Assembly (NCBI RefSeq): GCF_003149675.1 | Contig: NZ_LWMS01000005.1 | Location: forward strand, 1 to 41,727 | Origin: Methanosphaera cuniculi | GTDB taxonomy: Archaea; Methanobacteriota; Methanobacteria; Methanobacteriales; Methanobacteriaceae | DNA length: 41,727 bases | Direction of reading: 5' to 3' | Part shown: in pieces, positions 1-7,438 of the stretch | Position numbering within the stretch: the stretch's first letter is position 1 | Layout of the letters: each line of letters begins with the position of its first letter | Program-made: the position numbers and the translations under genes | Notes under the pieces: generated by a model | Database searches by the model: none | What the model was told of the DNA's origin: nothing | What the model saw: only the letters and a program-made list of their open reading frames with translations

Positions 1-2
1 AA

Positions 3-95
3 TTATAACGATAGTTATAAAATCTAAATTATTAAAAAATTATATATATGGTATTTAAAAATATTATTATATATACAAATATAACAATAGTTATA
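3..95. promoter_or_regulatory. Two copies of a palindromic operator-like site before the first flavoprotein gene
   Basis: Two near-identical inverted repeats lie upstream of the gene starting at 112. The first, TTATAAC-GATA-GTTATAA (3-20), has 7-bp arms. The second, TATAAC-AATA-GTTATA (80-95), has 6-bp arms. The 19 bases from 5 and from 81 differ at one position. The second site lies between a TATA-like stretch (about 67-75) and the SD GGTGAT (101-106), where a repressor would block initiation. The site is not present in front of the two downstream paralogs. No regulator is identified, so the operator role is inference. Confidence 0.5.
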
Positions 96-111
96 AAATA
101 GGTGATTAAAT

Positions 112-666
112 ATGAAAATAGTAGGAATTAACGCAAGTCCACGTGAAGAAAGTAACACACGTATGGCATTACAAACAGCTTTAGAAGAAGCAGAAAGAAA
201 AGGTGCAGATGTACAAATCTTTGATACAAACAAAATGAAGATTACACCATGTCAAGGATATAACGCATGTAAAGCTAATGGAGGAAAATGTGTAATAGAT
301 GATGAAATGCAAGACATCTATGATGCAATTAACGAAGCGGATGGAGTAATACTAGCAACACCAATTTACTGGTATAGTGTAGCAGCACAACTTAAACTTG
401 TAATTGACAGAATGTATTCATACTACATGACACCAGCAGCAGATCAACTTAAAGGTAAAAAAATAGCTATGATCACATCACAAGGAGCACCTGGAGAAGA
501 AGCATTTGCAGATGCACGTACAGTTGTACTTAAAGGATTTGAAGCAATTGGATTTGAAATTGTTGATGATGAAGGATTCACAGAAAACAATCAACCAGCA
601 GCAATTGCAAATAAAGATGATGACATCAAACGTGCAGTAGCTCTTGGAGATAAAATGGTGGAATAA
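112..666 (+). CDS. Flavodoxin-family NAD(P)H-dependent FMN reductase / iron-sulfur-flavoprotein-like (paralog 1)
   Basis: This is a 184-residue flavodoxin-fold protein of the NADPH-dependent FMN reductase / archaeal iron-sulfur flavoprotein group, expected to be a cytosolic FMN-binding electron-transfer or quinone-reductase-like enzyme. Visible features are the N-terminal FMN phosphate loop INASPREESNTR (residues 6-17), a Cys trio C47-x5-C53-x6-C60 where iron-sulfur flavoproteins carry their compact cluster motif, and the flavin-facing TPIYW (83-87). Only three cysteines are present, so a standard 4Fe-4S site is not assured. The ATG is 6 nt after GGTGAT (101-106). It is the first of three tandem paralogs but has its own 3' region and a separate promoter downstream, so it is probably a single-gene transcript. 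The electron donor and acceptor cannot be read from the sequence. Confidence 0.85.
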   Translation: MKIVGINASPREESNTRMALQTALEEAERKGADVQIFDTNKMKITPCQGYNACKANGGKCVIDDEMQDIYDAINEADGVILATPIYWYSVAAQLKLVIDRMYSYYMTPAADQLKGKKIAMITSQGAPGEEAFADARTVVLKGFEAIGFEIVDDEGFTENNQPAAIANKDDDIKRAVALGDKMVE

Positions 667-1012
667 ATATATAAATATTCTATTTAGAAAATCTAAATGA
701 TATTAACCACCCAACTTCACATCACCTCCAAAACTTTCTTTTTTAATTTTATAAATATTATTCAACTTTTTTATTTAAAATAAACTATTATCTTAAAAAT
801 CTTTTTTTCTTCGATTAGTTCCACTAAAAATTATTAAAATATTATATTTTTTAGTATTTTCATAAATTATTAGGTAAATATAAAACCTAACTATTAAAAT
901 TAGTTTTAAATAATAATTTTTCTAATTAGAAAAAGCAACTTTTTTTATACAATCTTTTAAATACATGATTTAAATATAATATTAGATACTTAATTCAAAT
1001 AGGTGATTTAAA
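667..1012. promoter_or_regulatory. Intergenic region with terminator-like tract and three inverted repeats upstream of paralog 2
   Basis: No gene is visible in these 346 bases. The 5' part holds a small inverted repeat TTTAGA-AAA-TCTAAA (683-697), a C-rich tract containing ATCACCTCC (721-729) and a T-run (739-744), consistent with the 3' end of the preceding transcript. The 3' part holds three inverted repeats in a row: TTAGGT-N9-ACCTAA (870-890), TTAAAA-TTAG-TTTTAA (894-909) and an 18-bp perfect palindrome TTTTTCTAATTAGAAAAA (917-934). A TATA-like TTTAAATA (about 969-976) and the SD GGTGAT follow. The repeats therefore sit just upstream of the core promoter. Confidence 0.5.
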
Positions 1013-1567
1013 ATGAAAATAGTCGGAATTAATGCAAGTCCACGTGAGGAAAGTAATACACGTATAGCAATACAAGCAGCTTTAGAAGAAGCAGAAGTAA
1101 AAGGAGCAACAGTAGAAATCTTTGATGTAACAAAAATGAACATTACACCATGTCAAGGAGATAATGCATGTAAAGCTAATGGTGGAAAATGTGTAATAGA
1201 TGATGAAATGCAAGATATTTATGATGCAATTAATGAAGCAGATGGAGTAATACTAGGAACTCCAATCTACTGGTATAATGTATCAGCACAACTTAAACTT
1301 GTAATTGATAGAATGTATTCATACTACATGACACCAGCAGTAGATCAACTTAAAGGTAAAAAAATAGCTATGATCACATCACAAGCAGCTGATGATGAAG
1401 GAATATATGATAAAGAACGTATGAGAATACTAAAATCATTTGAAGCAGTAGGATTTGAAATTGTAGCTAATGAAGGATTTGCTGCAAATAATAATCCTGC
1501 TGAAATCACAAATAAATCAGATGATCTTAAACGTGCAACAGCAATTGGAGATAAAATGGTAGAATAA
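1013..1567 (+). CDS. Flavodoxin-family NAD(P)H-dependent FMN reductase / iron-sulfur-flavoprotein-like (paralog 2)
   Basis: This 184-residue paralog of the gene at 112 has the same FMN loop (INASPREESNTR, 6-17), the same C47/C53/C60 trio and the same TPIYW (83-87). Residues 58-80, around GKCVIDDEMQDIYDAINEAD, are identical to the neighbouring copies. The sequence diverges after about residue 125 (ADDEGIYDKERMRI in place of GAPGEEAFADARTV), a region that could set substrate or partner choice. The ATG follows GGTGAT. The stop is only 50 bases from the third paralog's start, with no terminator between, so paralogs 2 and 3 are probably co-transcribed from the promoter near 970. The function is inferred from fold and motifs. 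Confidence 0.85.
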   Translation: MKIVGINASPREESNTRIAIQAALEEAEVKGATVEIFDVTKMNITPCQGDNACKANGGKCVIDDEMQDIYDAINEADGVILGTPIYWYNVSAQLKLVIDRMYSYYMTPAVDQLKGKKIAMITSQAADDEGIYDKERMRILKSFEAVGFEIVANEGFAANNNPAEITNKSDDLKRATAIGDKMVE

Positions 1568-1617
1568 ATTCTACTTAATAATAGTTAAAATAACGAAAAA
1601 AAATATAGGTGATTATA

Positions 1618-2172
1618 ATGAAAATTTTAGGAATTAACACAAGTCCACGTCCAGAAAGTAATTCAAAAATAGCATTAAAAACAGCACTTGATGAAGCAGA
1701 AGCTAAAGGTGCAAATGTAAAAATTATAGACACAAACAAAATGAAAATCGCACCATGTCATGGAGACAATGCATGTAAAACTAATGGTGGAAAATGTGTA
1801 ATAGATGATGAAATGCAAGATATCTATGATGCAATTAATGAAGCAGATGGAGTAATACTAGCAACACCTATCTACTGGGCAGATGTATCAGCACAACTTA
1901 AACTTATAATTGATAGAATGTATGCATACTACATGATGCCATCAGCAGATCAACTTAAAGGTAAAAAAATAGGAATTATAACATCACAAGGAGCACCTGG
2001 AGAAGAAACATTTGTAGATGCACGCGTTACAGCACTTAAATGTTTCCAATCATTAGGATTTGAAATTGTAGCTGATGAAGGATTCACAGAAAATAATGAA
2101 CCAGGAGCAATTAAAGATAAACCTGATGATCTTAAACGTGCAAAAGCAATGGGAGATAAAATAGTAGAATAA
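1618..2172 (+). CDS. Flavodoxin-family NAD(P)H-dependent FMN reductase / iron-sulfur-flavoprotein-like (paralog 3)
   Basis: This is the third tandem paralog, 184 residues when started at the ATG at 1618. The reading frame can be extended to a GTG at 1609, but that GTG is part of the SD GGTGAT (1608-1613) used by all three copies. The ATG also gives exactly the length and N-terminus of the paralogs. The FMN loop is INTSPRPESNSK, so the second Glu of the other copies is replaced. C47/C53/C60 and TPIYW are kept. It is probably co-transcribed with paralog 2. The 3' end has T-runs at 2205-2212, 2221-2228 and 2242-2250. Confidence 0.85.
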   Translation: MKILGINTSPRPESNSKIALKTALDEAEAKGANVKIIDTNKMKIAPCHGDNACKTNGGKCVIDDEMQDIYDAINEADGVILATPIYWADVSAQLKLIIDRMYAYYMMPSADQLKGKKIGIITSQGAPGEETFVDARVTALKCFQSLGFEIVADEGFTENNEPGAIKDKPDDLKRAKAMGDKIVE

Positions 2173-2200
2173 AATAATAACTTTTATTTTATCTATTAAC

Positions 2201-2250
2201 CTTCTTTTTTTTAACTTTTATTTTTTTTAATTTTATCCATCTTTTTTTTT
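2201..2250 (+). terminator. Poly-T terminator after the flavoprotein genes
   Basis: Three closely spaced T-runs (2205-2212, 2221-2228, 2242-2250) follow the stop at 2172 without a stable hairpin. Archaeal RNA polymerase terminates at such oligo-T tracts, so this is a likely 3' end. Confidence 0.55.
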
Positions 2251-2378
2251 ATATAAATTCAAACCTGATTTAGAAATTTACATTTTTTCATGATCATTTT
2301 ATTAAAAAATATAAGTATTATAGATAACATAACTATTAGTATAATTAAACTTTTAAACAACGATTTTTTTAAACTCAT

Positions 2379-2393
2379 AGTATAAAAAATACT
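2379..2393 (+). promoter_or_regulatory. Palindromic TATA region of purF
   Basis: AGTAT-AAAAA-ATACT is a perfect inverted repeat that contains the TATA-like sequence TATAAAAAA. It lies about 45 bases before the purF start. A regulator bound here would cover the core promoter. A related TAGTAT occurs about 40 bases upstream (2337-2342). Confidence 0.4.
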
Positions 2394-2433
2394 AAAAAAT
2401 TTTTTTTTAACATTAGACAATATATGGAGAGAC

Positions 2434-3840
2434 ATGAAAGTGCAAAATGATTTGCAAGATAAATGTGGAGTTATAGGAGTATATTCTTATGATGACTCTG
2501 TGGATGTAGCATCATGGATTCTATCAGGACTACATACAATTCAACATAGAGGACAAGAATCAGCAGGAATTAGTGTAATAAAAGATGGAAGAACAAATAC
2601 TCATGTAGGAATGGGACTAGTTTCTGATGTTTTTGATGAAGATCTTATAAACTTATTAAATGGAAATATTGGTATTGGACATGTTCGTTATTCAACAACT
2701 GGAGATTCAAGCCATGAAAACTGCTCACCTTTTGTAGAAGAAGCTGAGGATATAAACATATCAATAGCACATAATGGGGATATTGTAAACTCATTCAAAC
2801 TACGTGAAGAACTAATTGAAGATGGTTTTAAATTCAAATCAAATACAGATTCTGAAGTTATATGTCACCTTCTAATAAAAGAGTACCAAAAATCACATGA
2901 TACAGTGGATGCAATTAAAAAAACATGTGATAGACTAATAGGTTCATATTCACTTGTAATAATGATTAATGGAATACTTTATGCTGTACGTGATCCATTA
3001 GGTATGAAGCCATTATCTCTTGGTGGAAATGATGATTTTTTAGTTATTGCATCAGAAACTGTGGCATTTGATTCATTAAATGTTGATTATATCCGTTCAA
3101 TAAAACCTGGTGAAATACTACAAATTGATGGACGGGATGTTGAAAGCTTCTTCCTTAAAAAATATGATCATACAGCAAATTGTATGTTTGAATACCTCTA
3201 TTTTGCAAGACCTGATAGTATGATATATGATAAAAGTGTATATGAAGTACGCTTGAATGTAGGTAAGAAATTAGCTGAAGAATATCCGATAGATGCAGAT
3301 GTAGTAATAGCAGTACCGGATTCATCAATACCAGCAACACTTGCATATTCACGTGCTACAGGAATTCCATATGCTGAAGGATTAATTAAAAATCGTTATG
3401 TTGGACGAACATTTATCATGCCAACACAACAAGATCGGGATATTGCTGTAAGACTTAAAATGAATACAGTAGATTCAATAATAAAAGATAAAAAAGTAGT
3501 TGTAATAGATGATAGTGTAGTACGAGGTACAACATCAAAAACTATTATTAAAATGCTACGTGAAGCAGGAGCAAAAGAAGTACACTTACTTGTTGGATGT
3601 CCTGAAATAATTTCACCATGCTATTATGGAATAGCTATGGCAACAAAAGAAGAACTTCTTGCTGTAGGAAGAACAAATGAGGAAATCAGGGATGAAATAG
3701 GTGTAGATTCAATAGGCTATATTAGTATTGATGGTCTTGTTGATGCAATAGGAACACCATATGAGGATCTTTGTCTTGGATGTATTACAGGAGATTATCC
3801 AACAGTAATACCTGAAGAAATTGAAGATGAACTAAATTAA
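2434..3840 (+). CDS. purF: Amidophosphoribosyltransferase (glutamine PRPP amidotransferase), Fe-S type
   Basis: PurF catalyses the first committed step of purine synthesis: PRPP plus glutamine gives 5-phosphoribosylamine. The 468 residues are full length. An N-terminal Ntn-type glutaminase domain begins at C11 (DKCGVIGVYS), which implies a ten-residue propeptide removed to expose the nucleophile. The C-terminal phosphoribosyltransferase domain carries the PRPP loop VVVIDDSVVRGTTS (about 355-368). Cysteines at 250, 396, 447 and 450 match the order and spacing of the 4Fe-4S ligands of the Bacillus-type enzyme, so this is the iron-sulfur form. The ATG is preceded by GGAGAG (2427-2432, ending 1-2 nt from the ATG). 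The gene is monocistronic, with a palindromic TATA region upstream and T-runs at 3858-3865 and 3877-3885 downstream. Confidence 0.97.
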   Translation: MKVQNDLQDKCGVIGVYSYDDSVDVASWILSGLHTIQHRGQESAGISVIKDGRTNTHVGMGLVSDVFDEDLINLLNGNIGIGHVRYSTTGDSSHENCSPFVEEAEDINISIAHNGDIVNSFKLREELIEDGFKFKSNTDSEVICHLLIKEYQKSHDTVDAIKKTCDRLIGSYSLVIMINGILYAVRDPLGMKPLSLGGNDDFLVIASETVAFDSLNVDYIRSIKPGEILQIDGRDVESFFLKKYDHTANCMFEYLYFARPDSMIYDKSVYEVRLNVGKKLAEEYPIDADVVIAVPDSSIPATLAYSRATGIPYAEGLIKNRYVGRTFIMPTQQDRDIAVRLKMNTVDSIIKDKKVVVIDDSVVRGTTSKTIIKMLREAGAKEVHLLVGCPEIISPCYYGIAMATKEELLAVGRTNEEIRDEIGVDSIGYISIDGLVDAIGTPYEDLCLGCITGDYPTVIPEEIEDELN

Positions 3841-3847
3841 AAAATTT

Positions 3848-3885
3848 ATCCACCCTCTTTTTTTTAACTTTTTCTCTTTTTTTTT
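3848..3885 (+). terminator. C-rich tract and poly-T terminator after purF
   Basis: ATCCACCCTC (3848-3857) is followed directly by T8 (3858-3865), with a second T9 at 3877-3885. It matches the C-rich-then-T layout seen after several genes here. Confidence 0.55.
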
Positions 3886-3959
3886 AATAAAAAGTAATAT
3901 TTCATACACAAATTATTTATAAAAAGATAATTTTATTTTACCAAGGAGATGTATTATTT

Positions 3960-5183
3960 ATGGTTGAACTACTTGCACCAGCACGAGATAAAAAGGCAGT
4001 ATCAGCAGCATTAAATAACAATGCAGATAGTGTATATGTTGGAATATCAGACTATAATATGCGAGCAAATGTAGCAAAAATAAGTATAGATGATATAGCT
4101 GATATAACCAGACAATGTCATGATATGGGAAAGATGTTATATGTATGTACAAATACAGTAGTAGATGATAAACAAATACAAAAATATAAAAAACAAGTAG
4201 AAATACTAGAAAAATATGATATAGATGCACTAATAATATCAGATATTGGAATGATAAATGTAGCAAATAAAACATCAATACCAATACATCTAAGTGTACA
4301 GGCAAATACAACAAATACAGAAGCACTAAAACTATACCGTGATTTAGGTGTAACACGAGCTGTACTTTCACGAGAACTTTCTTTAGATCAGATAAGTGAA
4401 ATATGTAAACATTCTCCTATTGAAATTGAAACATTTATACATGGAGCAATATGTGTAGCAATGTCAGGACGATGTTTTTTAAGTTCATACTTCTATGATC
4501 GTAATGCAAATAATGGAGAATGCCTACAACCATGTAGACAGCCATGGATGATAACATCAACAGAAGATAAACAATTAATAGTAGAAGAACATGAAAACAA
4601 TACCTTGGATCATTCAAGACTTCTAAGTCCAAATGACATGTGTATGATAGAACATATTCCAGACTTAATGAAAGCAGGTATTGATGCATTTAAAATAGAA
4701 GGACGAGCAAGACCAGCAGATTATGTAGCATGTGTAACAAAAACATATAGTGAAGCAATAAAATTATATGAAGATGGATTATGGGATATTAAATCTAGAG
4801 AATTAATACCAGGCTGGCTTGATGAACTTCGAAGTGTATTTAATCGTGGATTTGACACTGGATTTTATTATCGTATACCAAGTAAGACAAGCTATGATAA
4901 TAAAGCAACATATAAAAAACAAGATATAGGAATCATAACAAATTACTACAAAAAAGTTGGTGTTGCTGAAATAAAATTATGGCAAGATCTTAAAATAGGT
5001 GATGAAATAATAATACAGGGAAATAAAACAGGAAGTATAACACAGAAAGTAGAATCTATGCAAGTTGATGGAGAAAATATAGAATACATAAAAGAAGGAC
5101 TCATAGGATTAAAAACAGATACACAAGTACGACAAAATGATCATGTATATAAGAAAGTAGAAATAGAAAATATGGGAGAATAA
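3960..5183 (+). CDS. Peptidase U32 family protein, probably an Fe-S hydroxylase-type enzyme
   Basis: This 407-residue member of the U32 family has an N-terminal TIM-barrel-like domain ([24 protein letters not shown]). The family signature E-x-F-x2-G-[SA]-x-C-x4-G-x-C appears as [16 protein letters not shown] at 157-172. Cysteines C165, C172, C188 and C192 (the last two in GECLQPC) form the four-Cys pattern that, in the related UbiU/UbiV, RlhA and TrhP proteins, binds a 4Fe-4S cluster needed for oxygen-independent hydroxylation. A modification enzyme is therefore more likely than a protease. The C-terminal part (about 310-400) is a small beta-rich domain. SD AGGAGA lies at 3943-3948. The gene ends 5 nt before cfbC, so the two form an operon. 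The substrate is unknown. Confidence 0.85.
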   Translation: MVELLAPARDKKAVSAALNNNADSVYVGISDYNMRANVAKISIDDIADITRQCHDMGKMLYVCTNTVVDDKQIQKYKKQVEILEKYDIDALIISDIGMINVANKTSIPIHLSVQANTTNTEALKLYRDLGVTRAVLSRELSLDQISEICKHSPIEIETFIHGAICVAMSGRCFLSSYFYDRNANNGECLQPCRQPWMITSTEDKQLIVEEHENNTLDHSRLLSPNDMCMIEHIPDLMKAGIDAFKIEGRARPADYVACVTKTYSEAIKLYEDGLWDIKSRELIPGWLDELRSVFNRGFDTGFYYRIPSKTSYDNKATYKKQDIGIITNYYKKVGVAEIKLWQDLKIGDEIIIQGNKTGSITQKVESMQVDGENIEYIKEGLIGLKTDTQVRQNDHVYKKVEIENMGE

Positions 5184-5188
5184 AAAAA

Positions 5189-5977
5189 ATGACATTAAAG
5201 AAAATTGCAATATATGGAAAAGGTGGAATAGGAAAATCAACAACAGTATCAAACATAGCAGCAGCATATGATAATTCAACATTTGTAATAGGATGTGATC
5301 CAAAAGCTGATACAACACGTACATTAGTTGGAAAAAGAATACCTACAATACTTGATACAATGAGAGATAATCCTGGATGTAGTAAAGAGGATATTGTATA
5401 TGATGGATATAATAATACTATCTGTACTGAATCTGGTGGTCCTGAACCTGGTGTTGGATGTGCTGGTCGTGGTGTAATTGTTGCAATGCAACTTCTTGAT
5501 AAACTAGGTGCATTTGATAGTGATCCTGATCTTGTAATATATGATGTACTTGGAGATGTTGTATGTGGAGGATTTAGTGTACCACTACGTGAAGATTATG
5601 CAGATGAGGTATATATTGTAACAAGTGGAGAGTATATGTCATTATATGCGGCAAATAACATAGCAAAAGGTATCCAAAAACTTGAAGGAAAACTTGGTGG
5701 AATAATTTGTAACTGCCGTAATGTAGAAAATGAAGAAGAAGTAGTATCTGCTTTTGCTGATAAAATAGGAAGTAAAGTAATAGGTATTATACCAAGAAGT
5801 AAACTTGTACAAGATAGTGAATATAAAGCAACTACAGTAATTGAATCATTCCCTGAATCACAACAAGCTGAAATATATCATAAACTAATTGATGATATAA
5901 TGATGAATGATGATATACGAACACCTCATCCTATGGATATTGATGAATTTGAGGAATTTTTCTATTCATATGTATAA
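5189..5977 (+). CDS. cfbC: Ni-sirohydrochlorin a,c-diamide reductive cyclase, NifH-like ATPase subunit
   Basis: CfbC is the NifH-like partner of CfbD. Together they reduce and cyclise Ni-sirohydrochlorin a,c-diamide during synthesis of coenzyme F430, the nickel cofactor of methyl-CoM reductase. The 262 residues carry the P-loop [10 protein letters not shown] (9-18), switch-type CDPKADTTR (36-44), [16 protein letters not shown] with C91, and VVCGGF with C126. The C91-C126 spacing of 35 equals that of the two NifH cysteines that bridge the dimer 4Fe-4S cluster. A nitrogenase reductase is the alternative family assignment, but no nif genes are present and the organism is a methanogen. It starts 5 nt after the U32 gene, with its SD (GGGAG) inside that gene's last codons. 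A T9 run (6003-6011) follows. cfbD is not in the window. Confidence 0.9.
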   Translation: MTLKKIAIYGKGGIGKSTTVSNIAAAYDNSTFVIGCDPKADTTRTLVGKRIPTILDTMRDNPGCSKEDIVYDGYNNTICTESGGPEPGVGCAGRGVIVAMQLLDKLGAFDSDPDLVIYDVLGDVVCGGFSVPLREDYADEVYIVTSGEYMSLYAANNIAKGIQKLEGKLGGIICNCRNVENEEEVVSAFADKIGSKVIGIIPRSKLVQDSEYKATTVIESFPESQQAEIYHKLIDDIMMNDDIRTPHPMDIDEFEEFFYSYV

Positions 5978-6002
5978 AATTTAATTCTCTTTTTCATCTA
6001 AC

Positions 6003-6011
6003 TTTTTTTTT
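6003..6011 (+). terminator. Poly-T terminator after cfbC
   Basis: A run of nine T starts 25 bases after the cfbC stop and ends 2 bases before the stop of the convergent DUF123 gene. No comparable run is visible for the convergent gene. Confidence 0.5.
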
Positions 6012-6013
6012 AA

Positions 6014-6481
6014 CTAATTTTTTTCATACCACTTATATGGCATGTAGCCTATTTTTTCATATGATTTACAACTTGACTTAATAGCTTCATCATATGTGTC
6101 AAAATAATATAAATGACTTCTACATTTACAATCAGAACAACCAAAACTTTCAATATATTTATCTGTATCTTGGCTTATTTCATTTGATATCATACATTCA
6201 ATCTTTTTTGTTGAATGAGTATATATGACTTGTTCTACTTTTGTATTTTTATCAAGAAGTAGATAGTCAGCATGCCAATGTTTCTTTTTATCATCAGATA
6301 AATGTCGTGTTATACGCTTTGATAAACTTCCAAGAGCAGATCCAACATACACATAATAACCACATGAAAAATCAATATTACCACGTGCACCAATTTTTAT
6401 ACTACAATCATTTTCAACTTTTATTATAAGACAATAATTTCCCTTATCAGGTAGTGATTTATTAAAATTTACATTATTCAT
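6014..6481 (-). CDS. GIY-YIG nuclease-fold protein of the DUF123 (Uri-type) family
   Basis: This small basic protein of 155 residues belongs to the DUF123 branch of the GIY-YIG superfamily. The GIY-YIG core is read as [21 protein letters not shown] (41-61), with GYY and YVG in place of the name motif, arginines at 56 and 59, and E95 (KKIECMI) as candidate metal-binding glutamate. KHWHADYLL (68-75) and the Cys cluster GCSDCKC (114-120) followed by RSHLYYF are typical of the family. Nuclease activity is likely, but the substrate is unknown. The start has no strong SD (only AGAG close by), and a TATA-like stretch about 27 bases upstream suggests a very short leader. It is divergent from the DUF371 gene and convergent with cfbC. 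Confidence 0.8.
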   Translation of the reverse strand: MNNVNFNKSLPDKGNYCLIIKVENDCSIKIGARGNIDFSCGYYVYVGSALGSLSKRITRHLSDDKKKHWHADYLLLDKNTKVEQVIYTHSTKKIECMISNEISQDTDKYIESFGCSDCKCRSHLYYFDTYDEAIKSSCKSYEKIGYMPYKWYEKN

Positions 6482-6582
6482 ATACTCTATATTTTTTTAA
6501 ATTATAGAATATAAAAATATAATATAATAATAATTTTAAAAATAGAATTTTATTTAAATAAAAGCGAGTGAATTGATTAATT

Positions 6583-6993
6583 ATGGAATACTCATTTAAA
6601 GCATATGGACATGAAAATGTATTATCAAAACATAAATCAACATTTGAAATAACAACAGATGAACATTTAACATTACGTGGAGATTGTATAATAGGAACAA
6701 GTAGTGATACAACACTTAATGATTTTCCAGAAGAACTACGAGAAAAAATAATGACTGATGATACTAAAATTGAAATAATACTTAAAACACCAAATGCAAC
6801 AGATACAATAATAGGCTATGGATCATCAGATTTAACATTAACACATCCATCTGATATGGTATGTCGAAAAAGTGATTTTACATGCAATCGTACTCTTATG
6901 ATAAAATCAGATAAAGCAGCATGTGATTTTAAAAGTGAATTAATAGATGATCTTAAAAATAAGTGTGAAATGATTGTTACAATAAAAGTATAA
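6583..6993 (+). CDS. DUF371 family protein
   Basis: This is a 136-residue conserved archaeal protein of unknown function. The family pattern is clear in YGHENVLSKHKSTFEITTD (8-26), followed by LTLRGDCIIG (about 29-38). The fold is probably small and beta-rich, with no signal peptide or membrane segment. The start ATG has only a weak SD-like GAGTGA 12 nt upstream. The gene is divergent from the DUF123 gene and its downstream region carries T-runs. Nothing in the neighbourhood points to a specific role. Confidence 0.8.
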   Translation: MEYSFKAYGHENVLSKHKSTFEITTDEHLTLRGDCIIGTSSDTTLNDFPEELREKIMTDDTKIEIILKTPNATDTIIGYGSSDLTLTHPSDMVCRKSDFTCNRTLMIKSDKAACDFKSELIDDLKNKCEMIVTIKV

Positions 6994-7008
6994 AAAAAAG
7001 AATTTATA

Positions 7009-7059
7009 ATCTCCTCTTAATTATTACTCTTTTTTTCAAACTTCTTTTTCTTTTTTTTT
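7009..7059 (+). terminator. C-rich tract and poly-T terminator after the DUF371 gene
   Basis: ATCTCCTC (7009-7016) is followed by T7 (7030-7036) and T9 (7051-7059). It marks the probable 3' end of the DUF371 transcript. Confidence 0.5.
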
Positions 7060-7199
7060 AATAAAATAAAAGAGTTAATATTAAAATAAAATTAGTTTTA
7101 TCAATAAAAGTTAATATTTTAAAAAAATAGTATGTTATCTAAAAAGTGAAATTATTTATTAATGAAAAAATTAGTTAATTTATTTAATAATAGTTAAAG

Positions 7200-7283
7200 T
7201 GCGGGAGACGGGAATCGAACCCGCGAAGAGACTACCTCAATAGGCCCTCAACCTATCGCCTTTGACCGCTCGACCACCCCCGC
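7200..7283 (-). tRNA. tRNA-Leu (anticodon GAG)
   Basis: Read on the minus strand, this is a class II tRNA. The acceptor strands GCGGGGG and CTCCCGC pair with one G-U and are followed by discriminator A. The D-arm contains TGGTCGAGCGGTCAAAGGC. The anticodon arm ATAGG-TTGAGGG-CCTAT gives anticodon GAG. A long variable arm is built on GAG...CTC, and the T-arm is CGGG-TTCGATT-CCCG. The long variable arm and the anticodon identify leucine. CCA is not encoded, and there is no intron. A TATA-like TATAATAATAA lies about 20-35 bases upstream, at 7300-7315 on the plus strand. Confidence 0.95.
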
Positions 7284-7341
7284 ATATAAAATAGATATAA
7301 GTTTATTATTATATTGGATGGATTTTTAACCAATAATTTTG

Positions 7342-7414
7342 TAGTTCTAAATAAGAACTATTATAAAGTTTGATCCTTATAGTATATAAACATTTTGGTT
7401 TTATATGAACCAAA
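7342..7414. repeat. Two inverted repeats between tRNA-Leu and rfbD
   Basis: TAGTTCT-AAATA-AGAACTA (7342-7360) and TTTGGTT-TTATATG-AACCAAA (7394-7414) each have perfect 7-bp arms. The first is 59-77 bases upstream of the tRNA. The second is 25-45 bases downstream of the rfbD stop, beyond an A-run (about 7416-7424) that gives a poly-U on the rfbD transcript. They could be regulatory sites or RNA hairpins. Confidence 0.45.
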
Positions 7415-7438
7415 TTAAAAAAAAAGTGAATGATGAAT

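Noticed and set aside
5189-5977. Nitrogenase reductase (nifH)
   Set aside because: The motifs are NifH-like, but the protein is shorter, there are no nif neighbours, and methanogens use this type as CfbC for F430.
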